Source of the DNA: Coenobita brevimanus
Taxonomy: Eukaryota; Arthropoda; Malacostraca; Decapoda; Coenobitidae
Assembly (NCBI GenBank): GCA_032717465.1
Contig: CM064657.1
Span: 21,431,970 to 21,495,969 of the forward strand
Direction of reading: 5' to 3'
DNA length: 64,000 nt
Shown here: piece after piece, positions 33,034-44,179 of the stretch
Layout of the letters: every line of letters begins with the position of its first letter
Position numbering within the stretch: the first letter of the stretch is position 1
The notes under the pieces: generated by a model
The model's database searches: none
Told to the model about the DNA's origin: nothing
What the model saw: only the letters and a program-made list of their open reading frames with translations
Translations under genes and position numbers: made by a program

Positions 33034-34130
33034 GTGTTAAAGGGCCCCTCACTGTTGGGGCTCAAGACTGGGGTCTGGCCCTTGAGGTTTGGGACAAATA
33101 AGTCTTGGAAGCACTTCCTCAGGCTCCTGGTGGAGGAAGGGCATCGCCTTGGTGGGGGAGGGGGGAGATCTTGTCCTGGGGTTCTGGGGGTGTTTTCAGA
33201 GGCCCGTAGACTGTGGTCTCCTTCTCGTGGTGGCGCCATCAGGTTGGGACCGCGGGATCGTTCATGGCCAGAGTCTGTCAGGTGGAGGTCCTCCTCAGGG
33301 GCCAACTGGATGGAGAAGAGTCCTGGGGATAACACCAGGCCTCTCCACCAGTCCTTGGGGCAGAAGTCTTCCTCCTGGAGGTTGCCTCGGTCTGAGAGAA
33401 CAGAGGGGAGGCCTGTGCTCCTGCTGGTAGGCAGGGCTGACCGAAGGTCACCCTCGCATCACGGAGTCATAGGGGGCGAGAGGCTTTGGTGTCCCTTCCC
33501 GGCGTGGCTATGGACCATCATTGGGTTCCCTTGGGCAACAGACGGAGGGCTGCTATGGGCCATCCCTTCGCTGTTGGTGCGGCTTTGGGCTGACACCAGG
33601 GCCCAACTCCCTGATGGGAACGCAGACGAAGCATGGCTATAGGCCGTCACTTGCCTGTCGGCACAGCAGTGGGCCGTCGCCAAAGTCCTGTATGGAGGGC
33701 GATGTGCAGGTGAGAAGCGGCTATGGGCTGTCTCCTGTCCACGGGCGCAGCTATGGGCTGTTGCCTGTGTGCCCTCCGAGACAACTGCAGAAGGAGAGGG
33801 GGCATACCCGTCTCTCCCCGGCATGGCTATGGGCCGTCGCTGGTTCTACAGGGGGCATGGGCAGCACCTGGTGGAGTGGCTAAGGGCTGTCTTCTTGTTT
33901 GTGGCCCGGCTATAGGCCGTGGCCTTTTTTTTGTGTACGGCTTTTGGCCGTCACTGGGGCCCGGCTATAGGCCATGGCCTTTTTTGGTGTGCGGCTTTTG
34001 GCCGTCACTGGGGCCCGGCTATAGGTAGTGGCCTTTTGGTAGGAGCAGGTATGGGCTGTCTCATTTGCAGAGCTGCTATGGGCTGTCTCTTTATTTGCGG
34101 GGCTTTGGGCTGTTGATGGGAGTGCTGTCT
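33034..34130. repeat. GC-rich region ending in a decayed minisatellite
   Basis: From about 33490 the word GGCTATGGGCyGTC and variants recurs roughly every 35-60 bp (for example 33719, 33752, 33824, 33878, 34074). At 33905-34030 a cleaner ~55-bp unit (CCCGGCTATAGGCC..GGCTTTTGGCCGTCACTGGGG) is present about 2.3 times. Long frames here are Gly/Trp/Arg-rich and lack any domain. The origin is unknown. Confidence 0.65.
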
Positions 34131-35042
34131 AGAGCTGTAGGGTCAGCTCCACCCTGATCCTAGTGAGGGCTAGCTCGCCTGAGAGGTAGTGCACTCGGAC
34201 TGGGGTGGTCTCATCGAGCGCCTTTTGGGGAATAGGGGCGCGCGGCCTGGGTGAACTTGTGTCCATATAGACTGGACATGCCATGCGCTCTGTCTATTCC
34301 CCTGTAGTCTCTTCCTGGGGGTGTGGTGGCGACCTGGGTTGCCACAGCTGGGGTTTCAGTATTTTATTACATGTTGAATTTTCATCGTGTGGATAAAAAT
34401 GTCCAGTTTTCCCCCAGTAATTGCACTGGTTCCACTAATTTATTGAATACTGGCAGATTAATATGTTTCTTGATAGCAACACAGGTGGTTAGTTGTTCTT
34501 GGGTGCATGCAATCGTAAGTCTGTCTTGGTCATGTGTTATGCTACGAGGGGTCCACATCGCAGTTTTTCTGTGATCCTCGTCTCTCTGTATCACTTATCT
34601 TTCCATTAACTATCTCGTTCTTGATGTTAAGCTGCGGGATAACTTTTGCTGGAATACTTGCTAAATAAAGAGCAATAATTTGCTTCTACTGACAGGCTGT
34701 AGTATCATATTCATGATCTATCTTGCTTACAGCTCTTACAGGTTTTTCCCCGTCAACATCATCCCGCATAGAGAATTAAATGTGGATAACAATATATTTT
34801 TAGATGTTTATTTTTATAATTTCATGGCACTCGCGATTTCGACATTACAGTTATCTGTGGATTATATTTCATGGGACATTTTTCCATCAGTATTGCTGAT
34901 TTAGGGTGTAAAATAAGTATTATGAGAGGTTCCCCACATTTTAAGTCTGAAACCGTTGAGCGATTGGGCATGCGTTTTACATTCTTTCGTAAGGTTAAGC
35001 CACAACTTCAGTATATTATGGTTTCCTCTTCCGTACTGCCAG

Positions 35043-35044
<2 letters not shown>
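34131..35044. other. Unassigned intronic sequence
   Basis: No gene or repeat recognised. A 70-residue minus-strand frame at 34382-34594 has no identifiable motif. Confidence 0.3.

Positions 35045-35092
<48 letters not shown>
35045..35092. repeat. (AC)n microsatellite at the LINE C 5' end
   Basis: Pure AC repeat, about 48 bp, followed within 55 bp by the start of the LINE C/D consensus (GGCCAGTGGCATTA at 35147). Confidence 0.95.
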
Positions 35093-35094
<2 letters not shown>

Positions 35095-35370
35095 GGATTC
35101 AAGCTAGGCGGACGTGTGACACTGGCGCTCCGTACCAAATCATCACGGCCAGTGGCATTACCTAAATAGTATCTTTGTATGAGTCAAGCTCAGTACCAGG
35201 TTAGACTAAATGATTGTTCATTATTAAAAGGAAAAAAAAAAGTTTAAACAAGACTTGTAAAAACAGGAAATAGAACCAAGACGAAAGAATAAGCTGAGCC
35301 ATCTCTGAGGTTTGTTTAGACTACAACAACACGGAGATTGTAAGTACATGCTTTGCACTTTAAGTATTGC

Positions 35371-36400
35371 AAAATGGATACATACTTCAGTAAAACAAAT
35401 TTGGAAAAGAAAAGGGATAAAGGTAAAAAGCAAAATGATGATTTCTACCAAGAACTGGTTGAAGAAGAGACCCACAATAGACTGGTTGAACGTGTAAACA
35501 AACTAGAAATGGCTTTCAAAAATGAAATTGATGAAATAAAGAAGCAGATGCACTTGCAAAAGGAAGAAATAGAAAAACTAAGAAGGGAGGCCAATTAGAA
35601 AGACACAACCATCAGTGAACTAAAGGTGGAATTGAGTACACTTAGGAAGAAAATGAGTGAAATGGCAAGTGCAGTAGTCAATCACGAGTGTTATGGAAGA
35701 GTTCAAAAATGACACAGAGACAATTAGGCAAGTTAGCAGTCTTATCGACCAGAGCAGTGATATTGAGGAGAAGATAACACAAGTGAATGAAGCTGTGCAA
35801 AGCTACAAAAATGATGTAGAAACCACGTATGCTGAAATGGTGAAAGTAAAGAAAGACTTAGAAACAAGGGTGGAGGAAAAAAGCATTAAAAAGGAGGTGA
35901 AAAGAATAATCCAAAACAATCCAAAGTTAGTCAGAGATTCAGTAGAGATAAACAAATCAATAGTAATCACTGGTATAGAAGAGGAAGAAGTTAAAAACAA
36001 GATCACAAGAGACAAAAAGGAGATGGCAAATGTAATGAGCTTACTGAAAGAAGTATCAGAGGAAATCTGTAGTAAAGACATAGAGGAACACAAAAGGTTA
36101 GGGAAATACGAGAAAAGCAAGACAAGACCTCTAAAGGTGACTTTCCAGAGTGTAAACACTGTGGAAGAGATAATAAAAAATGCAAAGAATCTTAAGGAAA
36201 AAGAGGAGTTCAAAAATGTATGGATAAAAAGATGCCTAACACAAGAGGAACTGGAATTACTGAAAGAGAAAAGGGAGGAAGCAAAAACAAAAAATGAGGG
36301 AAGATCAGAAGAGGAGAAGAAGACATTTTTTTACAAAGTAATAGGATTGCAGGTACGAAAGTGGTACACAAACAGGATGGAAGAAAAAGGAGGAAGGTAG
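35371..36400 (+). pseudogene. LINE C ORF1: coiled coil plus RRM-like domain
   Basis: Starts MDTYFSKTNLEKKRDKG. A heptad-rich coiled coil follows (VERVNKLEMAFKNEIDEIKK). After a stop at 35596 (AAT TAG where LINE D has AAC AAG) and a frameshift near 35690, a 235-residue frame continues with KSIVITGIEEEEVKNK, RPLKVTFQSVNTVEE and FKNVWIKRCLTQEELELL. This resembles the RRM-like fold of L2/CR1-type ORF1 proteins. RNA chaperone role by analogy. ORF2 overlaps its end by about 40 bp. Confidence 0.8.
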
Positions 36401-39322
36401 TAGAACCATGTCATGACAAGTATATAAACAAGATGATAAAGTTGATGTACTCAAATGTGGATGGAATGGTATCTAAATTACTAGAGATGAATGATTATGT
36501 CAGAGAAAATGAACCACAAATAATATGCCTAACTGAAACAAAATTAATACCAAGGATATCAAATGACATACTAAACTTAGAGGAATAAAATATATGGAGA
36601 AGAGACAGATATTTAAAAAAAAGGAGGAGGAATTATAATATTAACTAAGAAAAATCTAAAAGTCAAGGAAATAAAACTAGATATACCATCACAAGTAGAA
36701 CTGATTGCAGTAGAGATCGACACATCTGAAGGTAAAGTAATTGTAGCCAATTTGTACATGCCACCCAGATTAAACACATGGGAAAGAGACGAATATGAGG
36801 ACCTGGCAGAGAGTACAGTTCAGAGTGTAAGATCATTGCTACATAAAATGGAAGAGAAATCGGAAAGAATTATACTAACTGGGGACTTCAATACAAATAT
36901 AAATTGGAATACTCTAGATATAAATAGCCAAGAAAGCTGTTGGGACCAAAAGCTCCTGGATCTCGTACAAGAGTTTTTCTTAACGCAACATGTGAGGGAA
37001 ACCACCAGAAAAAGAGGACTTGATGTACCTTCAGTGCTAGATCTAATATTTACAAGGCAAGAAAATGATATTGACAGTTTAATATATCACCCTCCACTCG
37101 GCAAAAGCGATCATGCAGTACTAAATTATTACTTCAGGATAGCATATGACATAGTAAACAGCAATGATAGTTACAAAAAGAGCCTAAACTATAATAAGGG
37201 AAATTATCAAGACCTAAAGAAGTATTTCTTAGAAGTTGATTGGGAAAATGAGCTTAGAGGACAAGATTTAAATGCTGTATATAAAAATTTTTGTGAATTT
37301 TATGAAATAGGAGTTCAGAAGTACATCCCACAGCACAAAGAAGCAGATAAGAAAATACAGAAATGGTTCAATACAGAATGTAAAAAATCAAAAGAAAGAA
37401 GAGATTTGTTGTGAAATAGATACAGAAGACACAATAGTGAAAGGGCGTATAATAATTACAAACAGGCAAGAAACGACTATACAAGAATAAGGAGGGAAGC
37501 CCAAAAACAGTTTGAGGAGGATATAATAAATAAAAGTAGTGATCACCCAAAGCTGTTTTACAGCTATATCAGAAGCAAAACTAAAGTAAAAGATATAATA
37601 CAATCCATTACGGACGAGGGAATCACTTATACACAAGAGAAAGATATTTGTGAAGCACTAAATAAGAATTTCCAATTAGTTTTTACAGAAGGAAAAAATT
37701 TTGAGAGGGACTATGTGGAACACGCATGTCCACACATACTACCAGATATACAAATAGCAGAAAAAGTAATACAGGAGGAGTTAAGTAGATTAGATAGAGG
37801 AAAAGCAAGTGGTCCTGATGAAATTTCATGTTGGGTATTACGAGAATGTGCAAAGGAGTTATGTAAACCATTATTTTTAATTTTCAAGAAATCCTTGAGT
37901 CAAGGTAAACTACCTGATATTTGGAAAAAAGCAAATATTGTCCCCTTATTCAAGAAAGGAAATAGACAAAATCCACTCAACTACCGACCAGTATCACTGA
38001 CCAGTGTTGTAAGCAAGGTATTAGAAAAACTTATAAGAAAAGCTTGGGTAAATCATCTAGAAGAACACAGTATGATAACAGAAAGACAGTTTGGTTTCAG
38101 AAAAGGAAAATCATGTGTTACTAATCTGTTGAGCTACTATGACAGAGTAACAAACACAATACAGGAAAGGGAAGGATGAGTGGACAGTATCTATTTAGAT
38201 TTCAAAAAAGCTTTTGACACAGTACCACACCAAAGACTTTTATGGAAACTGTACCATCAAGGAGGAATTCGAGGCAAACTGTTTTGTTGGATGCAAGACT
38301 TTCTCATAAAAAGAGAAATGAGGACAGTACTAAGAGGAAACTACTCATCATGGGAAGAAGTGACCAGTGGAGTACCACAGGGTTTAGTGCTGGCACCAAT
38401 CATGTTTTTACTGTATATAAATGATATAAACAGTAACATTGGAAATGAAAGCTATCTGAATATGTTTGCAGATGATGCAAAAATACAAAGGAGAATTACT
38501 AACACAGACTCTTGTAAAGAGCTACAAGAAGAATTAAATAAACTTCATGAATCCAGTAATACATGGCAAATGGAATTCAATGTGGACAAGTGTCATGTAA
38601 TCAAGTTTGGTAAAAGTGGAAAAAGACCTGATTGGGATTATAAGTTAGGAAATAAAACCCTATACACATCAGAAAGAGAGAAAGACCTAGGTGTGATGAT
38701 CAATAACAGACTATCTCCAGCTGACCACATCAGCGAGAAAGTACGGAACATGTATACACTGCTTGCAAATATGAGAATAGGATTCACATACATAAATGAA
38801 GACATGCTAAGCAAGATAATAACATCATTCATCAGACCAACCCTGGAGTATGCATCAGTAGTGTGGAGTCCTCATCTCAAAAAGCACATAGACAAGATTG
38901 AAAAAGTTCAAAGGGCCGCTACAAGATGGATACCAAGCTTAAAGGACCTAAACTACGAAGAACGACTAAATAAACTGAATCTACCAACACTGCAGGAGAG
39001 AAGGAAAAGAGGTGACATGATAATGCTATATAAATGCATATCAGGAAAGGAGAAAATAGACATAAATGATTACTTAACATATGGAGAAGCATCAGCAAGA
39101 GGACACTGCAAAAAATTGCATAAGAAGAGAGGTGATAAAGACGTAAGGAAATTCAGTTTCCCAAACAGAGCAATTGATCAATGGAATGCACTACCGAATG
39201 GAATAGTGTGTCCCAAAACAATTCACAAATTTAAGGATATGTACGATAAATATGGTTTAAGACACGGGACAGTACGAGCTTGCCTCATTCCTGTAAAGAT
39301 ACAATTAGGTAAGAACAATTAG
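36361..39322 (+). pseudogene. LINE C ORF2: APE endonuclease and reverse transcriptase
   Basis: Endonuclease: LMYSNVDGMVSKL, CLTETKL (36361-36588); then, after a stop and a frame change, ILTGDFNTNINWN, LDLIFTRQ and GKSDHAVLN (36752-37414). RT: NYRPVSLTSVVSKVLEKL, FGFRKGKSC (37715-38179); then DSIYLDFKKAFDTVPHQR, SGVPQGLVLAP and the catalytic NMFADDAKI (38180-39322, 380 residues with an intact C-terminal end). Two stops are TGG-to-TGA changes (37413 and 38178). The sequence is close to functional but interrupted at four or five places. Confidence 0.88.
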
Positions 39323-39350
39323 GTAAGAACACACACACACATATTGCTTT

Positions 39351-39480
39351 TCAGAGCTATTTACCTAAATACTGTTTTTTCTGGTGTGCATTATTGGAAA
39401 CATCCTTGGCCGTGGCAGTTGCCAGATACCACTTTCTGAGCGAAAGGTCTTGGGAATCATTTCAATGGGCGTTTGAACCT
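39351..39480 (+). other. Possible upstream part of a beat pseudo-exon
   Basis: After the LINE C tail, 39433-39480 (CTGAGCGAAAGGTCTTG .. GTTTGAACC) can be aligned loosely to exon A (CTGAGATGTGAGGTCCTG .. TTTGAGC). The resemblance is weak and needs an alignment program. Confidence 0.3.
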
Positions 39481-39580
39481 ACACTGCCAGGCACGCCAAC
39501 ATGACCGTGCTGGCTGAATATACTGTATGTACACTGCCAGGCACACCAACATGACCGTGCTGGCTGGGTGTGCTGTACGT
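39481..39580 (+). repeat. 50-bp tandem pair resembling the beat exon A 3' end
   Basis: Units 39481-39530 and 39531-39580 are nearly identical. Each holds GCCAGGCACrCCAACATGACCGTGCTGG followed by a TGnnTnTrCTGTAyGT block. Exon A reads GCCAAGCACGCCAACATGACTGTGCTGG followed by its donor GTGGGTATACTGTACG. In frame the unit gives ARHANMTVLA versus AKHANMTVL in the exon. The donor GT is lost (GCTG). Confidence 0.75.
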
Positions 39581-40203
39581 ACAGTCATAAAAGAGTAGAC
39601 ACCCCCACGCGAGACTCATGGTGTATCAGTGTTGTTGACTGTTAAATAACCTACTTGGCATAAGAGATGATGATCAAGGGAAAGAGTAAGGGGGAGGCTT
39701 CAGTTACAGCTCGTACGAAATAAGTTTATCATTGTATAAATAACGATCTCTCAACCCATCTCGTCCGGCACATCTTCCCATGAACCCTTCCCACAGCCTG
39801 ACATTCCTGAGAAAATGATGAAAATCGTCTGTTTTTCAACCTTCATATCTCAGTTAATACTTAACCACCAAAAATAAAAAACAAAGTATCATAATACTCA
39901 CCAATCCTTGGACTTCAAGGTGATTGCATCAGATGGTCTGTGAAGTGCCTGTGGAAAGGAGGCAAATTTTTTTTTTTTTCTGGTGTTCATATGCGTGGCA
40001 GAGGTTCGGTGACACAGCTAAGGCTTAGACTAGCCCTCCACAATAATAACACTTCGATAACATTCCAGAAGACCAAAATCCAGCACAAACACTTTTTATG
40101 TGAAAAATTTTCATTAATCAGCTGCACTTGCTGCTGGGAGGCCGTTAACCATAGCAACGACCTTGAGGCAGGCTGCCTGCTTGCCTCACCACCACACTGC
40201 CTT
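39581..40203. other. Unassigned intronic sequence
   Basis: No gene or known repeat. A T run at 39967-39979. Confidence 0.3.
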
Positions 40204-40272
40204 ACAGACAGACAGACACTCGCTTTCTCTCTCTCTTTCTCTCTCTCTCTTTCTCTCACACACACACACACG
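40204..40272. repeat. Compound (CAGA)n(CT)n(AC)n microsatellite at the LINE D 5' end
   Basis: CAGA repeats, CT repeat and AC repeat in succession. The LINE D consensus start is about 50 bp downstream, the same spacing as in LINE C. Confidence 0.9.
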
Positions 40273-40547
40273 GCACCGAGGAGCCCAGACGCTCGCCGCC
40301 ATCGCTCCATAAACGGCCAAATTGGCCAGTGGCATTACTTAAATTAGTATTTTTATATGAGTCAAGCTCTGTACCAGGTTAGACTAAATGGTGTTCTAAT
40401 ATTAAAAAAAAAAAAATTAAAGCAAGACTTGTTCAAATAGAAAAGAAAACAAATTAGAGTAAGAATGCGCACAATCAGCTGATCGTTTATTTTGTATACA
40501 ACTGCCCCAGGGAATGTAAGTACCATATGTGCTTTTAGTATTGCAAC

Positions 40548-40782
40548 ATGACTAAAGCAAATTTGGAAAAGGAAAGGGATAAAGGTAGAAAGCAGGACGA
40601 TGATTTCTACCATGAAGTGGTTGAAATGGAGACTCACAATAAACTTGTTGAACGAGTACACAGGCTAGAGACGGCTTTTCAAAATGAGATTGATGAAATT
40701 AAGAAACAGATGCACTTGCAAAAGGAAGAAATAGAAAAATTAGGAAAGGAAGTCAACAAGAAAGACATAACCACAAAAGAAC
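40548..40782 (+). pseudogene. LINE D ORF1, first part
   Basis: Starts MTKANLEKERDKGRKQDDD and carries the coiled coil (VERVHRLETAFQNEIDEIKK). It reads through the position where LINE C has a stop, then is cut by LINE E. Confidence 0.8.
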
Positions 40783-41214
40783 AGGGAGAAAGTGGACCTG
40801 GAGAAGCCCAAATGGAGAAACAAAGAATGAAGTCGACTTCATTATAGCAAATAAGAATAACACAATCACAAACGTGACAGTTATCAACAAAGTAAATATT
40901 GGAAGTGACCATAGAATGGTGAGTTGCACAGCAAGATTCAATTTCAAAAGTGAAAGAAAGAAGATGATTAAAGATAAAAAGATATGCCCAATAAAAGTCA
41001 GTGAAAACAAAGCAGCTTTTCAGTTGGAAATAAGAAACAGATTTCAGGCTCTTAGTTATGCTAAATGTGACATTGATGAGTTGAATGACAGATTAACAAA
41101 AGTCCTAAAAGAATCAGTGGAGATAGTAGGAAAACCTAATACAACCAAAGCCGGGAAGTATTCAGAGAAGACACTTGAGCTTATGAAAAAAAGAAAGGTA
41201 ATGAAAGTAAAACT

Positions 41215-42670
41215 ATCTATCTATCTATTGCCAGACACCTCAATCCCGTTTGGGGTGGCCACAAACAAATCGCCTCCAAGTCGCCCTGTCCCCCGCCATT
41301 TCACTGCCCTGCTCCCAACTCACACCCCCCTCTCTCATATACCTCTCCACCCCATCCCTCCATCTCATCTTCGGCCTCCCCCTCCCTCTTCCCCCCTCCA
41401 CCTCACTCACATACACTCTCTTTGTCAGTCTTTCACCCTCCATCCTCTCCACATGGCCAAACCACCTCAGTGTGTTCCTCATAACGCTTCCTATCACATC
41501 CACATCCACACCACAACGCTCCTTTATATCCTCATTCGTCAGCCTGTCTCTCCACGTGACTCCACAGGCTCCTCTTAAATAACTCATTTCCACTGCTCTC
41601 ACTCTTGACTTGTGTCCTTCCAACAATGTCCAAGCTTCACTTCCGTACGTTAGAGTTGGTATCACAGTACTGTCATGTAGTAACTTTTTCACTTCCATGC
41701 TCACTTCCCTGTTTCTTATCACTGCTTTCAAGGAACCAGCAACCTTTCTTCCCTGCTGTACCCTTTCAAGCACTTCACCCTCCAAACCTCCATCCTTACT
41801 CATCACACTACCCAAATACTTAAACGTACTCACATTTTCCAATTCCTCACCATCTAACCTCGCTGTACATTCACTAACTTCACCTCTCTCAAAGACCATC
41901 ACTTTACTCTTCCCTACATTCGCCTTTAGGTTCCGTTTCTTACACACTCTCTCAAACTCATCCACCAAGCCTTGCAGCTCCCCTTCGTCTTCACTCAACA
42001 ACACAGTATCATCTGCAAACAACAGTACAGGGAGTTTCCAAACATTATCCTCTCTCACCAGGGCCACTCCAACATCCACTACCCTACCTTGTACCTCTTT
42101 TATTACCCCATCCATGTACAGATTGAACAACCATGGAGACATGACACATCCCTGTTTCAAACCAACTTTCAAAGAGAAAAATTCACTTAGTTCACCATCC
42201 ACACGCACTGCAGCCTTCGCACCATCGTACATACTCTTCACAGCATTCAACAACTTCCCATCTACTCCATATATTCTTAACACTTTCCACAATCCTTGTC
42301 TATCCACCTTGTCATATGCTTTCTCCAAATCCATGAAAGCCGCATACAACTTCTTTCCCTTCTCTAGAAACTTTTCCACTAAAGATCTAAGAATGAATAT
42401 CTGATCTACACAACCTCTTCCCTTCCTAAAGCCTCCCTGTTCTTCTCCAACTAATTTCTCTGTTCTTTCTCTAACTCTGTCTATAAGTATCCTACCATAC
42501 ACTTTTCCTATTATACTAAGAAGACAAATGCCCCTATGATTACCACACACTTCTTTTTCCCCTTTTCCTTTGTACAAGGGAATAATTATACCTGACTTCC
42601 AATCCTCCGGGACTCTACCTTCCTCCCAGGCCAATCTGCACATCTTCCACATCCATTCTACTACTATCTC
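41215..42670 (-). mobile_element. LINE F: 5'-truncated LINE with (ATAG)n tail, inserted in LINE E
   Basis: The minus-strand element ends GGCCACCCCAAACGGGATTG..GTGTCTGGCAATAGATAG with the tail repeat at 41215-41230. The 5' breakpoint is near 42670, by loss of coding sequence. LINE E resumes at ACAAAGATGAAATAG, and its protein continues (MKKRKVMKVK to TKDEIERAELN). A short AAAAC is present at both edges and may be the target duplication. Confidence 0.88.
41240..42652 (-). CDS. LINE F reverse transcriptase, open 470-residue fragment
   Basis: Uninterrupted from MWKMCRLAWEEGRVPEDWK to FVCGHPKRD. Blocks: IIIPLYKGKGEKEVCGNHRG, EEQGGFRKGRGCVDQIF, AFMDLEKAYDKVDRQGLW, LKVGLKQGCVMSPWLFNLYM, the catalytic LLFADDTVLLSEDE, YLGSVMSKDGG, LTYGSEAWTLLEGH and the C-terminal WFGHVERM and GRPKMRWRDGV. 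No endonuclease because of 5' truncation. An unbroken frame this long suggests a recent insertion. The clade is RTE-like by its tail motifs, but I cannot place it firmly. Confidence 0.9.
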   Translation of the reverse strand: MWKMCRLAWEEGRVPEDWKSGIIIPLYKGKGEKEVCGNHRGICLLSIIGKVYGRILIDRVRERTEKLVGEEQGGFRKGRGCVDQIFILRSLVEKFLEKGKKLYAAFMDLEKAYDKVDRQGLWKVLRIYGVDGKLLNAVKSMYDGAKAAVRVDGELSEFFSLKVGLKQGCVMSPWLFNLYMDGVIKEVQGRVVDVGVALVREDNVWKLPVLLFADDTVLLSEDEGELQGLVDEFERVCKKRNLKANVGKSKVMVFERGEVSECTARLDGEELENVSTFKYLGSVMSKDGGLEGEVLERVQQGRKVAGSLKAVIRNREVSMEVKKLLHDSTVIPTLTYGSEAWTLLEGHKSRVRAVEMSYLRGACGVTWRDRLTNEDIKERCGVDVDVIGSVMRNTLRWFGHVERMEGERLTKRVYVSEVEGGRGRGRPKMRWRDGVERYMREGGVSWEQGSEMAGDRATWRRFVCGHPKRD

Positions 42671-43165
42671 TCCCCCAAAAAAACAAAAAACAAAGATGAA
42701 ATAGAACGAGCGGAATTAAATAAGCTTATCAACAAAAGACAAAGAGAAGAAAAAAGAAACATGGATCAAATCAAAGAAACCATCAAAAAAGGAAAAAGTC
42801 TGAAACAGGTCCGAAATAAAATGGCACATGGAAAGCAACAAATTACATCACTAAGAGACAAAAACGGTGAAGCCATTAAATGCAGAGATATGATGCTGAA
42901 GCGAGTTGAAGAATTTTACAAAGAACTGTATGCATCAAAGACAGTAGTACCAATAGCAACTTTTCTGTTGACACAAGTGAAATACTTGAGATAACACCAG
43001 ACGAAATAAATATTTCTTTTAAAAATATGAAAAGAGGGAAGGCTCTGGGAGAAGATGGAATAGTAGCAGATTTACTGTTGGATGCAGGAGCAGAAGAACA
43101 AAATAGGCTTTCTCACTTATTTATCCAATGTATAAAACAGAAGAAAATTCCCAAAACATGGTGTA

Positions 43166-44179
43166 ATGCAATTGTTATTCTATTTTATAAAAAAAGGCGA
43201 CTCAAAAGACCTTAGTACCTATCGACCCATTAGCTTGCTATCAGTCATTTACAAACTTTTCACTAAAGTCCTTACAAACAGAATAGCTACAAATTTGGAG
43301 GAAAACCAACCTCGTGAACAGGCAGGATTCCGATGCGGGTATTCGACCACTGATCATCTGCACACAATGAATCAGCTAATTGAGAAAACTACAGAATATA
43401 ATAAACCACTGTCCTTAGGTTTTGTTGATTACGAAAAGGCTTTCGACTCAGTGGAGCACATAGCAATTATAAATTCATTGCGAGAACAAGGAGTGAATGA
43501 GAACATTGTAAAACTGCTCGAAAACATATATAAAGAGGTAACTGCTACAGTTAAATTACATAAGGACTCAGAGAAAATTAAGATTGAGAAGGGCGTGCGT
43601 CAAGGAGATACAATTTCACTAAAGTTATTTACAGCATGCCTAGAAAGTATTTTCAGAAAGCTAGACTGGGAAAACAAAGGAGTAAACATAGATGGAGAAA
43701 TGCTAAACCATTTAAGATTTGCAGATGACATTGTCCTAATCTCAGAAAAAGCAGAGACGTTGCAAGAAATGTTAAATAACCTGAACAGAGAAAGTCTCAA
43801 AGTAGGGCTAAAGATGAACCAGAGTAAAACTAAAGTAATGTTTAATCCTCAAACACCAAAGAGCGTCATAAGAATAAGTGGAGAAATTCTTGAAGAAGTT
43901 GAGGAGTACAATTACCTGGGACAAATACTAAAATTAACGAAAGATAATGATAGCAAAATAAAAAGACGCATTACAATTGGATGGAAAGCTTTCGGTACAC
44001 ATAGAGACATTATGAAAAGTAGCTTGCCAGTTTGTATGAAACGAAAAGTATATAACGAATGTATAATTCCAGCTATGACGTATGGTTGTGAGACTTGGAA
44101 ACTGACAAAATCGATGGAAAATAAATTAATTCGTTCTCAGAGAGCAATGGAAAGGTCAATGTTGGGAATATCTTTATGA
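43166..44179 (+). CDS. LINE E reverse transcriptase (open fragment)
   Basis: 337-residue frame with the RT blocks STYRPISLLSVIYKLFTKVL, EQAGFRCGYSTTDHL, LGFVDYEKAFDSVEH, GVRQGDTISLKLFTACLE and the catalytic RFADDIVLI, then YNYLGQILKL and MTYGCETWKLTKSM. A stop at 44177 separates the C-terminal part (44201-44482), and the connector lies in other frames upstream (42761-43215). The RT core has no internal stop. Confidence 0.88.
   Translation: MQLLFYFIKKGDSKDLSTYRPISLLSVIYKLFTKVLTNRIATNLEENQPREQAGFRCGYSTTDHLHTMNQLIEKTTEYNKPLSLGFVDYEKAFDSVEHIAIINSLREQGVNENIVKLLENIYKEVTATVKLHKDSEKIKIEKGVRQGDTISLKLFTACLESIFRKLDWENKGVNIDGEMLNHLRFADDIVLISEKAETLQEMLNNLNRESLKVGLKMNQSKTKVMFNPQTPKSVIRISGEILEEVEEYNYLGQILKLTKDNDSKIKRRITIGWKAFGTHRDIMKSSLPVCMKRKVYNECIIPAMTYGCETWKLTKSMENKLIRSQRAMERSMLGISL

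Larger units (their letters stand above)
35093..39350 (+). mobile_element. LINE C: near full-length CR1/L2-type LINE
   Basis: The 5' region matches LINE D from GGCCAGTGGCATTAC onward. ORF1 (35371-36400), ORF2 (36361-39322) and a 3' end with two direct copies of AATTAGGTAAGAAC then (AC)n complete it. Total about 4.25 kb. The ORFs have only a handful of stops and frameshifts, so this is the best-preserved copy of the family in the window and can serve as a reference for LINEs B and D. Confidence 0.9.

Noticed and set aside
33034..33642. 202-residue Gly/Trp-rich frame
   Set aside because: Lies in a GC-rich degenerate repeat with open frames in several phases; no recognisable motif.
34382..34594. 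70-residue minus-strand frame
   Set aside because: No motif, no neighbouring retroelement blocks; too short to call.
41610..42404. 264-residue + strand open frame
   Set aside because: Antisense of the LINE F reverse transcriptase; Ser/Pro/Leu-rich shadow with no domain.
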